From contig NZ_CP095462.1 in NCBI RefSeq assembly GCF_023022965.1, forward strand, positions 3,700,001 through 3,764,000: a DNA stretch of 64,000 bases, written 5' to 3'. How positions within the stretch are numbered: position 1 is the stretch's first letter; every line of letters begins with the position of its first letter. Below are positions 24,752 through 33,150 of the stretch, piece by piece. The position numbers and the translations under genes are program-made. This stretch comes from Ectobacillus sp. JY-23. Its GTDB lineage: Bacteria > Bacillota > Bacilli > Bacillales > Bacillaceae_G. The notes beneath the pieces were generated by a model that saw only the letters and a program-made list of their open reading frames with translations, did not search any database and had not been told where the DNA came from.

Positions 24752-26203
24752 TTGGAGATTACAAGAATAAAGCAAGAAAATACAAGTGTTATTAAGAGAG
24801 AAGTCATTAGCCAAACGTATAGTAAGTTGCAAAGAAGTTATATATATAGATGGTTAGTGCTTTTGATGGGACTACCGGTTACCTTCATTGCACTTGCTGT
24901 TTATTGGAAAAAAAGAAAAAATGATTCATATGATAGGGTGCTCCAAGAAGTAAGAAATGAATGGTTGCTTAACGGCTATAGAGATCAATTACAGGAAGTT
25001 ATGACACAACAGTTTCACACAAAACAGGCTTTTTTCAATCAACATGTATCAGAAGAAAAAGCGCAACAAACGATTAAAAAATGGACAGAAGAAGAATTTA
25101 ATCGTGCAGTTTTCATAGAAGCAGAGGCGCGGTTGGCTAGCGAGGGAGACAAGAGAGTAACATTTACAGAAACCTTTCAACAGCTCTTATCCAATCCGTT
25201 TTTTTTGCTAGTAACCTTTATTCCTGGTTTACCAATGTACATATTAATTTTTTTGGTAAGTAACCCCTACGTAAAATATACAGTTGAGCGACTCGTTATG
25301 AGTTTGTTTGTTATTTTTGGTGTATCTGTTCTTGTATTTACACTTCTATTTTTATCGCCGTTTAACCCGGCTGCCAATATTCTTGGAGAAACAGCCACAA
25401 AAGAACAAATTGCAGCATTCAACCATTTGTATGGGTTGGATCAATCGTATTTGAGTCAGTTATGGAGTACGGTAAAGGGAATTGCGACATTTGACTTAGG
25501 TCTGTCATTCGCAGGAAATGAGGATGTTACAGCCAGTATTGCAAAGAAATTTCCGATTACACTTACACTAGCGATTGTATCTTTAGTAATGGCGGTACTG
25601 ATTGCCATACCAATTGGAATTCTTGCTGCGACAAGACCAAACTCATTTTTTGATTACGCGTTTATGTTTGTGGCTTTACTCGGATTGTCTATCCCGAACT
25701 TTTGGCAAGGGCTGATCTTTATCTTAAATTTCTCCATTAAGTTGCAGTGGTTACCTGCTACATTCGATCCGGAAAATTGGTTGTCTGTTATCATGCCAGC
25801 AGTTGTATTGGGAACTGGATTAACAGCCTCCATTGCTCGTATGACAAGGTCGTCTATGCTGGAAATTATTAATGAAGATTACATCACAACAGCAAAAGCA
25901 AAGGGCTTAAGCGCAAAGGAAATTTTATGGGGGCATGCTATCGGCAATGCCATGATTCCCATTATAACAGTGATTGGTTTATTGTTTGGGGGCATGCTCG
26001 GAGGAGCTGCTGTTACGGAAAAAGTATTTAATATTAGCGGAATTGGAAGTTATATTGTCGATAAACAGTTTATTCCAGATATTCCGAGTATCCTTGGTGG
26101 TGTCATTTATGTAGCCATCACAATTTCTCTGGTCAACGTAATCATTGATATATTGTACGCATTTTTTGATCCGCGAATCCGCTCAAAGATGAAACAATAT
26201 TAA
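24752..26203 (+). CDS. Peptide ABC transporter permease (OppB/DppB type) with N-terminal extension
   Basis: A 483-residue permease. The C-terminal 310 residues are a standard OppB-like domain (YTVERLVMSLFVIFGVSVLV start; coupling EAA loop TTAKAKGLSAKEILWGHAIG; DPRIRSKMKQ end). The first about 170 residues are extra: a membrane helix (about 30-50), a long soluble helical part, and a second helix (about 150-170). The start is TTG 24752, 9 bp after AAAGGAGG. Imports peptides with the next two genes. The soluble part between the first two helices has no recognised function. Confidence 0.9.
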   Translation: MEITRIKQENTSVIKREVISQTYSKLQRSYIYRWLVLLMGLPVTFIALAVYWKKRKNDSYDRVLQEVRNEWLLNGYRDQLQEVMTQQFHTKQAFFNQHVSEEKAQQTIKKWTEEEFNRAVFIEAEARLASEGDKRVTFTETFQQLLSNPFFLLVTFIPGLPMYILIFLVSNPYVKYTVERLVMSLFVIFGVSVLVFTLLFLSPFNPAANILGETATKEQIAAFNHLYGLDQSYLSQLWSTVKGIATFDLGLSFAGNEDVTASIAKKFPITLTLAIVSLVMAVLIAIPIGILAATRPNSFFDYAFMFVALLGLSIPNFWQGLIFILNFSIKLQWLPATFDPENWLSVIMPAVVLGTGLTASIARMTRSSMLEIINEDYITTAKAKGLSAKEILWGHAIGNAMIPIITVIGLLFGGMLGGAAVTEKVFNISGIGSYIVDKQFIPDIPSILGGVIYVAITISLVNVIIDILYAFFDPRIRSKMKQY

Positions 26204-26217
26204 AGTAGTGGTAAGGG

Positions 26218-27738
26218 ATGTGCAAGAAGATGAAAAGAGTAGAAGATTATCAAAGAATGAACATTCTCAAAGCCTCTGCAGAATATAAACAAGCCGGGTT
26301 CACAACAATTAGCTCTGCAATGATAGCAATTATGCTTTTAGGTAATAGCTATGACCTAGGCAAGCAAACCGTTCACACCTATGTAGGTGTACTATTTCTT
26401 GCATACCTTATATTTACAGTGCTGCAGGGGTGGATTTTGTTCCAAATTAGAAGTGATCTGATGAAATGGGGAACGTTACAAGATAAAACAAGACGTTGGG
26501 GTTACCTCCAATTGGCTAGTATTTTTGTTGGTCATGTAATCATGGTAGCTAGTGCGTTACATTTTATCAAAAAGGAAAAGACAGCAGACTATACACTTGC
26601 CGTATATATGTTGTTAACGCAACTTGCAGTTTTCGCTATATCAGCTCTTAATCTATTTAAGCCATATGTAGCAGATACATTTTTAATTGGTATGTCCAGT
26701 TTACTCGTAGTTGTGCTGTTTTACGTAGTAGTACTATTGCTGGTGGCTAAATATGTGACAGATGATACAGCACATAGATCTCTTCGTTATGTGTTAATTC
26801 CGCTTATATGTACTGTTGTTACAGGGAATTTGTTTGCTTTATTTCTCACGCTCAGCTTATTTAGCAAATTACGCAATAGTAGTACATATATGGCTACAAT
26901 GAGCTGGCGCAATGTAATAGAGAAAGTTACACGTAATATGACGGCTATGGTAGGATTATTTTTCATTGTATTTGTCTTTTCCATATCTATCTGCAGTTAT
27001 GTAACTTTCGATTATAGTATCGCTATTGAAAATAACTATGAAGCTATTTTACAAGCTCCAAACCTTGCTTATCCGTTTGGAACAGATAATTTTGGTAGAG
27101 ATTTATTTTCAAGAATTGTGTTTGGAGCTCGTATTTCTTTAGTTGTCGGTGTAGTTTCTACTTTAATTCCGGTTGTTATCGGGGGAGTTTTAGGTGCTTT
27201 AGCAGGCTATTATGGTAGGAATACAGACAATGTGATTATGCGTCTGCTGGATATCTTATATGCAGTGCCAGGTATGTTGCTTGCAATTGCAATTATCGCA
27301 GCTTTTGGTGCAAGCTTGGGCAACTTAATCCTTGCACTTAGTGTTGGGGCAATCCCAACCTACGCCAGAACGATGCGCGCGAATGTGATGATGGTTTCCA
27401 ACTATGAATATGTTATGGCTGCCAAAGCATACGGTTCTAGTAACATGTCTATTTTGTTTAAGCATATTGTCCCAAACTCGTTGGCTCCGATGATTGTTAA
27501 ATCTACGCTGACCCTTGGTGGAGCTGTTATCGCAACAAGCAGCTTAAGTTATTTAGGCCTTGGTGTGGAGCCGCATATACCAGAATGGGGCAATATTTTA
27601 AAGATTGGTAGTGCTTATTTAGAAACACATTCTTATCTGGCAATTTATCCGGGCTTTTGCATCATCGCTCTTGTGTTGTCTTTTAACTTCTTAGGAGATG
27701 GATTACGAGATGCGTTAGACCCTAAGTTAGATGCATAA
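26218..27738 (+). CDS. Peptide ABC transporter permease (OppC/DppC type) with N-terminal membrane extension
   Basis: A 506-residue permease. The last about 270 residues are OppC-like ([23 protein letters not shown] loop [32 protein letters not shown] end). The first about 230 residues add some five or six helices plus charged loops not found in ordinary OppC. ATG 26218 sits directly on an AAGGG; ATG 26230 is an alternative start. Fourteen bases after the first permease, so one operon. Both permeases have grown N-terminally, suggesting the added helices interact. Confidence 0.9.
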   Translation: MCKKMKRVEDYQRMNILKASAEYKQAGFTTISSAMIAIMLLGNSYDLGKQTVHTYVGVLFLAYLIFTVLQGWILFQIRSDLMKWGTLQDKTRRWGYLQLASIFVGHVIMVASALHFIKKEKTADYTLAVYMLLTQLAVFAISALNLFKPYVADTFLIGMSSLLVVVLFYVVVLLLVAKYVTDDTAHRSLRYVLIPLICTVVTGNLFALFLTLSLFSKLRNSSTYMATMSWRNVIEKVTRNMTAMVGLFFIVFVFSISICSYVTFDYSIAIENNYEAILQAPNLAYPFGTDNFGRDLFSRIVFGARISLVVGVVSTLIPVVIGGVLGALAGYYGRNTDNVIMRLLDILYAVPGMLLAIAIIAAFGASLGNLILALSVGAIPTYARTMRANVMMVSNYEYVMAAKAYGSSNMSILFKHIVPNSLAPMIVKSTLTLGGAVIATSSLSYLGLGVEPHIPEWGNILKIGSAYLETHSYLAIYPGFCIIALVLSFNFLGDGLRDALDPKLDA

Positions 27739-27762
27739 AATATATATTGGGAGGTATGTAGA

Positions 27763-29586
27763 TTGAAAAAGAGTATAGTAGGACTTCTTTTGGCTTTTGT
27801 GTTGCTAATTGCAGGATGCTCCGTGAAAACAAAGTCCGATGTGGTGGAAAATAAAGAAGAGAGCCAGAAAAAGGTGACCAATGTCAATCCTGTTGAGATT
27901 GAAATTTTAGCACAAAGCAGTAGTGAATCCGATGTAAATATTGTCAGAGATCAGTTAACAAAAAATGGATTTCAGGTAAAATTAAATTTACAGCCTGATT
28001 ACGGTACGTTCAAAGCGCAACAGGATGCAGGCAATTACGATATTGCATTATCAAGCTGGACGACAGTGACAGGAAATCCAGATTATGCGGTACGTTCCTT
28101 GTTTAAAAGTGGCGGTGACTACAGTATTCTCGCAGATACAGAGATTGATAAGTTGATTGACAAAGCAAGTACACAAAGTCCGAAAGAGTATGTAAACACA
28201 TACAAGCAACTAGAGCAACGTCTGGTGTTTGATAAGGCGTATATCGCCCCTTTATATACATCTTTAAAAACACAGGCAATCAACAAAGATATTTTGCAGC
28301 AAGACTCTGTGAGACTAGCGAAATCACGTGCGCTTCCATGGGAAACGATTGACTTTAAAGATGCTGCCAAGCGTAGTAGTGACCCGCTTGTTTTGACACA
28401 AGTTGCATCTACCTTTACATCCCTTGACCCAATCAAAGGAAACGACGGTTCTATCAATATGATTAATACGAACATGTATGTTCGTCTCGTAAACCTGACA
28501 GATGATGATAAAATTACATCTGAAGGTTCATTAACACATAATCATACCATTGCAGATGGTAATTCTGAGTACTATTTCTTGTTGCGAGACGATATTAACT
28601 TTGCGAAGATTGTGAACAGAAAAGCAGAAGATACAGGCGAGCGAGTTGGAGCTGATGATGTTATTTTCTCATTAGAACGTGCAAAAAATAAAGGCTCTGT
28701 TCCAGATCACCGCACGTATAGCTTACATGAGCATATCCAAAAAGTGGAATTTGTCACAGATCTTGACGCTCTTGATAAAGCGACACAAGCTGGCAGCAAA
28801 AAATCCGTTAGAGAAGCCCTGGAGAAAGGATTAGACGCCAAAATTAAAGAGCTTGTAACAGACAAAGCGCAGGCTGATAACAAATCAGGCAAATATCAAG
28901 TCGTGAAATTGACGACAACTAAGCCATTTCCGCAGGTGCTCAATTATTTAGCCCATCAATCTGCTGGCATTGTTTCCAAAAAGCAAGTTGAAAGCATCAA
29001 CACGTATGATGTGGCCTCCTTCAATGTCAACAAGGACATTCCATACGGCGATCAAAACACTGTGACAGAAGGCGCGAAGTATAACAACACGCTATATGCG
29101 AGCGGACCGTATATCCTATCTCACAAAAATGACTATGAAGCCGTATTTTATAAAAATCCTGGTTATTTAAAAGGTACCAAGCATGAGCCAAAAATTGCGA
29201 ATGTCAAGCTTCGATTCATTAAAGACCCTGATAGTGCACTTTCTGCACTGCGCAACAACGAAATTCATTTATATTCCGCAGTGCCAGAAGCAAAGTATGA
29301 CTTAGTAAAGAGTGACAGCAAGCTGTTATTACAAAGTGTAGAAAGCAATGCTGTAAGCTATTTATTATTTAACACGAAAACACAAAGCCGTCCCGTTGCG
29401 AAAAGTGAAGAGTTGCGAAAAGCAGTATTGTATTCCATCAATCAAGATGAGATTTTAAACTTCTATCAGAAGCGGAAAATTAAAGCGGCTTCTACATTAA
29501 GTCCTCTTGTGAAAACAGGAAATCAACTAAAGTCCGACTCCAAAAAGGTAAAGGACGCCTTGCAGAAATACAGTGAGATCAAATAA
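27763..29586 (+). CDS. Peptide-binding lipoprotein (SBP family 5) with circularly permuted order
   Basis: A 607-residue lipoprotein (TTG start behind GGGAGGT; lipobox IAGC, Cys 19). Residues about 43-200 match what is normally the C-terminal part of OppA-type proteins: VRDQLTKNGFQVKLNLQ, DYGTFKAQQDAGNYDIALSS, NPDYAVRSLFKSGG, then YKQLEQRLVFDKAYIAPLYT. Residues about 205-607 match the normal N-terminal and middle parts: STFTSLDPIKG, the FLLRDDINFAK strand, ERVGADDVIFSLERA, ASGPYILS, LRKAVLYSINQDEIL. The protein stops (KSDSKKVKDALQKYSEIK) just where the usual C-terminal part would begin. The order is therefore B-A instead of A-B. Third gene of the transporter operon. Confidence 0.88.
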   Translation: MKKSIVGLLLAFVLLIAGCSVKTKSDVVENKEESQKKVTNVNPVEIEILAQSSSESDVNIVRDQLTKNGFQVKLNLQPDYGTFKAQQDAGNYDIALSSWTTVTGNPDYAVRSLFKSGGDYSILADTEIDKLIDKASTQSPKEYVNTYKQLEQRLVFDKAYIAPLYTSLKTQAINKDILQQDSVRLAKSRALPWETIDFKDAAKRSSDPLVLTQVASTFTSLDPIKGNDGSINMINTNMYVRLVNLTDDDKITSEGSLTHNHTIADGNSEYYFLLRDDINFAKIVNRKAEDTGERVGADDVIFSLERAKNKGSVPDHRTYSLHEHIQKVEFVTDLDALDKATQAGSKKSVREALEKGLDAKIKELVTDKAQADNKSGKYQVVKLTTTKPFPQVLNYLAHQSAGIVSKKQVESINTYDVASFNVNKDIPYGDQNTVTEGAKYNNTLYASGPYILSHKNDYEAVFYKNPGYLKGTKHEPKIANVKLRFIKDPDSALSALRNNEIHLYSAVPEAKYDLVKSDSKLLLQSVESNAVSYLLFNTKTQSRPVAKSEELRKAVLYSINQDEILNFYQKRKIKAASTLSPLVKTGNQLKSDSKKVKDALQKYSEIK

Positions 29587-29594
29587 GGATATGA

Positions 29595-29626
29595 AAGCAG
29601 AAGTCGAGTAGGCTTCTGTTTTTTTA
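29595..29626 (+). terminator. Terminator after the peptide-binding protein gene
   Basis: CAGAAG (29598-29603) pairs with CTTCTG (29613-29618), then seven T. Confidence 0.7.
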
Positions 29627-29675
29627 TGTAATATATTTTAAAAATTTTGTATAATCAGTAAAAAGGGGTATTTAA

Positions 29676-30062
29676 ATGAAAAAGAAATGGATGCTTGCTC
29701 TTTTCTTACTACTAAGTGCCTGTAAAGTTGTTTCCGAAGAACCAAATACCCTTCAAGATGCAATGAAGCAAGGGTTTCGTGCAGAACAGATTACAGAAGC
29801 GGATGTTATAGAAACACAGCAGGTCGACGATAACTTACTTGTATTTTATAAAAGTGAGGATAGCATAGGCATTGGTAGCATCTATACAAAAGGTAAACAC
29901 TTGAAATGGTATAAAGGACAACAAAATATTGGTATCAGAAATGATAGTGATGCATCGGCTTCTATGCAAAGCACGGTGCAAACAGAAGACGGGCAAGACA
30001 TTGAAATCTTAGTGGAGCGGGCACCGAAAAATGGCGCTTACTCCGTTCGTGTTCTTCCTTAA
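29676..30062 (+). CDS. Putative lipoprotein
   Basis: A 128-residue protein with signal peptide and lipobox (LLLSAC, Cys 16). The mature part looks like a compact beta domain (DNLLVFYKSEDSIGIGSIYT; KHLKWYKGQQNIGIRN), reminiscent of small Bacillus lipoproteins of unknown role. Ribosome site AAAAAGGGGTATTTAA. Ends 22 bp before the phosphatase-like gene. Confidence 0.75.
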   Translation: MKKKWMLALFLLLSACKVVSEEPNTLQDAMKQGFRAEQITEADVIETQQVDDNLLVFYKSEDSIGIGSIYTKGKHLKWYKGQQNIGIRNDSDASASMQSTVQTEDGQDIEILVERAPKNGAYSVRVLP

Positions 30063-30084
30063 ATCACGGATTGGAGCTGTTAAC

Positions 30085-30615
30085 ATGAAATATATTCTCT
30101 TTCTTTGTACCGACAACTACACGCGCAGCATTACGGCAGAGTTTTGTCTGCGTGATTATATGCAAAAGCATAACTTACCTCTTACAGTTGCTTCTGCGGG
30201 CTTTCAAGCAGACAGCGATGTAAGCCGCTTTTCAGACATTCATTTTAAGCGGATGGCGGAGCTGGGCATTGATACATCCACCTTTACACGAACGCCATTT
30301 TTTGAAGACATGCTGGATAAGTATGACGTGGTCGTGGCCATGGGCCGCGAGCATCAAGATTATATCAAAACGCAATACAACCGCTCGGTACCACTGTTTT
30401 ATGAAATCTACAAAAATGAATCACAATCGGTCACAGTGCCGCCGCCAGACTCAGCTGGTACATACTTGAAAAGTATTGAGCGTATGGTTGATGAAATGTA
30501 TGAAGCTATGCCTGTGCTTGTAAGAAACCTGATAAGTTTGGAAAGTGACCGGAAAAACCTTCAAAGTGACCGGAAAAACCCTCAAAGTGACCGAATTAAG
30601 CTGTTTAACAAGTAA
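30085..30615 (+). CDS. Low-molecular-weight protein-tyrosine-phosphatase-like protein with repeat tail
   Basis: A 176-residue protein. The P-loop CTDNYTRS near residues 7-14 fits the LMW-PTP/arsenate reductase signature C-x5-R-S and is placed N-terminally as in that family; an Asp in VPPPDSAG could be the general acid. Start ATG 30085 (GGAGCTGTTAAC upstream) rather than the longer frame at 30031, which overlaps the preceding gene. The tail is made of a 21-bp repeat (30542-30594) giving SDRKNLQ-SDRKNPQ-SDR; the catalytic fold ends before it. Dephosphorylation target unknown. Confidence 0.78.
   Translation: MKYILFLCTDNYTRSITAEFCLRDYMQKHNLPLTVASAGFQADSDVSRFSDIHFKRMAELGIDTSTFTRTPFFEDMLDKYDVVVAMGREHQDYIKTQYNRSVPLFYEIYKNESQSVTVPPPDSAGTYLKSIERMVDEMYEAMPVLVRNLISLESDRKNLQSDRKNPQSDRIKLFNK
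30542..30594 (+). repeat. 21-bp tandem repeat in the phosphatase-like gene 3' end
   Basis: AAAGTGACCGGAAAAACC plus three bases (TTC or CTC), repeated 2.5 times, in frame, encoding charged SDRKN(L/P)Q units. Confidence 0.85.
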
Positions 30616-30684
30616 TCAACATAAGTGGCAGCTGTTTTAGAGGAATCGGTGGCTATCAAATAGGAAAACGCAAAGGGGAATAAG

Positions 30685-31233
30685 ATGTACCAAGACAATG
30701 AAGTTACGATTAGACCTGTTGAACCAGGTGATATGGATATACTTTGGAAGCTTTTATATGAGGAACAAGAACCTGAGTGGAAAAAATGGGACGCACCGTA
30801 TTTTCCCCATGTGCATGTACTGTACGAGTCGTTCATCGCAGATCGAGAGAAGTGGATTGGTAAGGATGAGCGCTGGGTGATTACGGTACGCGACCAAGTA
30901 ATCGGAACAGTGTCATATTATTGGGAGCATGAGCCGTCACGCTGGCTTGAGATGGGCATCGGTATCTATGATCCAGCATTTTGGAGCGGGGGCTACGGAA
31001 CGAGGGCGCTGCGGATGTGGATTGCTCATCTGTTTGCAACGATGCCACTTGTACGCGTTGGATACACAACGTGGTCCGGTAACGAGCGCATGATGAAGGT
31101 TGGTGAAAAGTTAGGCATGACTATGGAGGGACGTATGCGAAAATGCCGTTATCATGAAGGTGCATACTATGATTCCATTCGAATGGGATTGCTGCGAGAG
31201 GAAGCTGTGTCTTTAGGATATATTGATAATTGA
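30685..31233 (+). CDS. GNAT-family N-acetyltransferase (RimJ/RimL-like)
   Basis: A 182-residue acetyltransferase: N-terminal strand VTIRPVEPGDMDILWKLL, acetyl-CoA-binding GIYDPAFWSGGYGTRALRMW (the GGYG turn of motif A), then VGYTTWSGNERMMKVGEKLG and MTMEGRMRKCRYHEG typical of RimJ/RimL-like enzymes. AAAGGGGAATAAG precedes the ATG. Substrate not predictable; a lipoprotein gene follows 19 bp later. Confidence 0.87.
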   Translation: MYQDNEVTIRPVEPGDMDILWKLLYEEQEPEWKKWDAPYFPHVHVLYESFIADREKWIGKDERWVITVRDQVIGTVSYYWEHEPSRWLEMGIGIYDPAFWSGGYGTRALRMWIAHLFATMPLVRVGYTTWSGNERMMKVGEKLGMTMEGRMRKCRYHEGAYYDSIRMGLLREEAVSLGYIDN

Positions 31234-31252
31234 AGTATCCGGAGGAGATAAT

Positions 31253-31621
31253 ATGAAGAAACTCGTATATATATTAATAGCACTTTTTCTCATTACAGGC
31301 TGTCAAACCAGTACAACGCTTGAAGTAAGCAAACGAACGGGTGAAACGGAATACAAGGCCTTTCGTACCGTGTCTGATGCAAAGCAGGTGAAGCGAGCGC
31401 TACGTATTGTGGAAAGTGCAAAGTGGGAACAAATGAAAGCCGAAATGACACGCCCTGCGGATTATCAGTTCTCTTTTCCACACCCTGAAGCCAAGGCTGT
31501 ACTCTATGAATGTTGGGTGGAAGGAGACAGCGTGCTGCTTACACATGCTGATAACATGTATGCAACGCTGTCTGCACAAGAGGCAAAGAAGCTTTTAGCT
31601 ATACTAATTGAAGAAACGTAA
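31253..31621 (+). CDS. Putative lipoprotein
   Basis: A 122-residue protein with signal peptide and lipobox LITGC (Cys 17), then a small alpha/beta domain (VSDAKQVKRALRIVESAKWE; DYQFSFPHPEAKAVLYECWV). ATG 31253 follows CGGAGGAGATAAT; the longer frame from 31223 overlaps the acetyltransferase gene. Function unknown; resembles small Bacillus lipoproteins of unknown role. Confidence 0.75.
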   Translation: MKKLVYILIALFLITGCQTSTTLEVSKRTGETEYKAFRTVSDAKQVKRALRIVESAKWEQMKAEMTRPADYQFSFPHPEAKAVLYECWVEGDSVLLTHADNMYATLSAQEAKKLLAILIEET

Positions 31622-31631
31622 GAGGGTTCAA

Positions 31632-31748
31632 ATGAATATCGTAATTCAACCGGTACAAGTTAGTGATGCCGCATTCGAAAAAATGAAATACATACAAAAA
31701 GACCTGAGCGGCTTGTCTCAGGTCTTCACAACAACTCATTCTTTTTAA
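31632..31748 (+). pseudogene. Possible 38-codon remnant upstream of the corA terminator
   Basis: ATG 31632 behind AGAGGGTTCA opens MNIVIQPVQVSDAAFEKMKY, which resembles the start of a GNAT acetyltransferase, but then runs through the terminator stem and ends after 38 codons, overlapping the end of corA by 23 bp. Probably a truncated gene start. Confidence 0.3.
31696..31730. terminator. Terminator shared by convergent genes
   Basis: AAGACCTGAG (31699-31708) pairs with CTCAGGTCTT (31717-31726); A-tract and T-rich flanks allow both directions. Confidence 0.8.
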
Positions 31749-32697
31749 AATAACGCCACATACCATAGGTGAGCAGAACTAGACTCAAAAAGATAACTAC
31801 AGTAGCAACAGGTGAATCCTGATACGGAAGCGGTACATTCATCCCAAAAAAGCCGGTTACGAACGTAAGCGGAAGCATGATTGTGGAAATCATCGTCAGT
31901 ACGTTGATTTTTTCATTGGCCTTGGCGCTGATGATGGAATAATACGTATCCAGGGCACTGTTTACAAGATCGCGGTATGTTTCTGTGGAATCCACAATTC
32001 GTTCCATATGATCCATTAGGTCAACATAGAAGGGAATGTTATGCTCTTGAATAGCGAACTTCCATCGTCCGTTCATCGTTAAAAAGATTCGTTTTTGCGG
32101 CAAAATAACGCGGCGAATTAAGATAATGGTCCGCTTAAGCGCCAAGAACTCTTCCGTCACCTCTTTTACGCCTTCATCGTACATTTCATCCTCAAGCTCG
32201 TCAATACGAACACCGATGCGATCTAAAATCGGGAAGTACTCGTCAGTGATACCGTCAATCAATGTATACAGCAAAAAGTCAGCCCCGCGGTTCATATATT
32301 TCGGACTCACGGAACAAATTGCATCCATTTGTCCAAGCCAGCGCTGTTTTTTCTTATGAATCGTTACCACGTAATTTGAGCCAAGAAATACGTTTAGCTC
32401 AAGCGTTGTAATTTCATTGTCACTTTCCTCGTTGTAGCGGAGCGCGTGGAACACGAAAAACTTGTAGGCATCATAATCATCCACCTTTGCCCGCGGACTG
32501 TCGTGGAGACAGTCTTCAATCGCAAGCGGGTGAAAGCCAAATGTTTTTGCAATCAAATATAATTCATCAGCCTTAATATCGTATAAGTCAATCCACAGCA
32601 GGTTTTGCGGATGCGCGAGGTAGAATGGAATGTCACCAAGTGCAATATCCTGCTGCATGCTTTGTGTTTTTTCATTATATAGATATGTTTTAATCAT
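31726..32697 (-). CDS. corA: CorA-family magnesium transporter
   Basis: A 323-residue CorA: N-terminal cytoplasmic alpha/beta domain, long stalk helices (LDRIGVRIDELEDEMYDEGV; LVNSALDTYYSIISAKANEK), then two C-terminal membrane helices with the selectivity motif GMN (FVTGFFGMNVP) and a basic tail. It imports Mg2+ as a pentamer. ATG 32697 is served by AGAGGTG seven bases upstream. That ribosome site can be sequestered by a leader hairpin, and the transcript begins with an M-box riboswitch, so expression is probably raised at low Mg2+. Confidence 0.95.
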   Translation of the reverse strand: MIKTYLYNEKTQSMQQDIALGDIPFYLAHPQNLLWIDLYDIKADELYLIAKTFGFHPLAIEDCLHDSPRAKVDDYDAYKFFVFHALRYNEESDNEITTLELNVFLGSNYVVTIHKKKQRWLGQMDAICSVSPKYMNRGADFLLYTLIDGITDEYFPILDRIGVRIDELEDEMYDEGVKEVTEEFLALKRTIILIRRVILPQKRIFLTMNGRWKFAIQEHNIPFYVDLMDHMERIVDSTETYRDLVNSALDTYYSIISAKANEKINVLTMISTIMLPLTFVTGFFGMNVPLPYQDSPVATVVIFLSLVLLTYGMWRYFKKNELL

Positions 32698-32703
32698 ATA
32701 TAT

Positions 32704-32753
32704 GCACCTCTCTTGTGTACGAGGTACATGCTCAGGTGAAACATGGACCTCGC
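32704..32753 (-). promoter_or_regulatory. Two mutually exclusive hairpins controlling the corA ribosome binding site
   Basis: On the transcript, GAGGUCCAUG (32751-32742) pairs with CAUGUACCUC (32730-32721) in 9 of 10 positions with an 11-nt loop (hairpin A). Alternatively GUACCUC (32727-32721) pairs in all seven positions, one of them G-U, with GAGGUGC (32710-32704), which is the corA ribosome site (hairpin B). ACCUC is used by both. The leader ORF stop codon lies in the loop of hairpin A. A ribosome finishing the leader would break A and favour B (corA off); a ribosome lost early would leave A (corA on). Confidence 0.7.
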
Positions 32754-32794
32754 TTGCTATATGAATGTGTTGGATTTGGACTATCTGGGTCCAC
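32732..32794 (-). CDS. 20-residue Asp/Pro-rich leader peptide upstream of corA
   Basis: GTG 32794 lies 8 bases after a perfect AGGAGG (AGGAGGTGA) and opens 20 sense codons ending in TGA at 32732. The product starts (M)DPDSPNP and ends RGPCFT: four prolines and two aspartates, with D-P-D-x-P-x-P at the very N terminus. This is strikingly like the MgtL leader of enterobacterial mgtA (MEPDPTP), whose acidic/proline start makes ribosomes fall off at low Mg2+. It lies between the M-box terminator and corA. Too short for ordinary gene finding; translation is inferred from the ribosome site and its context. Confidence 0.7.
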   Translation of the reverse strand: MDPDSPNPTHSYSKRGPCFT

Positions 32795-32808
32795 GTATTT
32801 CACCTCCT

Positions 32809-32847
32809 AAAAATAAAAGCCTTCACTCTGAAGGGAGTAAAGGCTGT
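32809..32847 (-). terminator. Intrinsic terminator of the M-box riboswitch
   Basis: On the transcript AGCCUUUACUC pairs with GAGUGAAGGCU, followed by UUUUAUUUUU. It lies about 50 nt after the aptamer and before the leader ORF; intervening sequence can form the anti-terminator. Confidence 0.88.
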
Positions 32848-32894
32848 TTGTGCAACAAAAAGAAACTACTTATTGTAAGCAGTCTGCGTTTCTC

Positions 32895-33045
32895 CCTCGT
32901 TGAGTTTTAGCACTGTATAGCATAGGCTATCAAACCAGCTACGTTAAAAAAGACCTTAATCCGATCTTTCCTGTTGACCCATTGGCGTCTCTCGACATTT
33001 TTGGGCAGCAGCGTGTCTCTATACAGGAGCCTCACCTAACGGATG
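32895..33045 (-). ncRNA. M-box (ykoK) magnesium riboswitch
   Basis: The minus strand shows the conserved M-box blocks in order: CGTTAGGTGAGGCTCCTG, TAGAGACACGCTGCTGCCC, AAAAATGTCGAGAGACGCC, AATGGGTCAACAGGAAAGAT, then the 3' block CTATGCTATACAGTGCTAAA. Mg2+ binding compacts the aptamer and allows the terminator at 32809-32847 to form, stopping transcription. Position directly before corA is typical for Bacilli. Confidence 0.95.
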
Positions 33046-33150
33046 ATTTAATTAACTAAAATTCTAGCATTCACAGCGAAAAGCGTCAAATCTATTTTCG
33101 TACCGGCATATAGTTAGAAGGTGCTATAATTATAGAAGGAGGCGATACAT

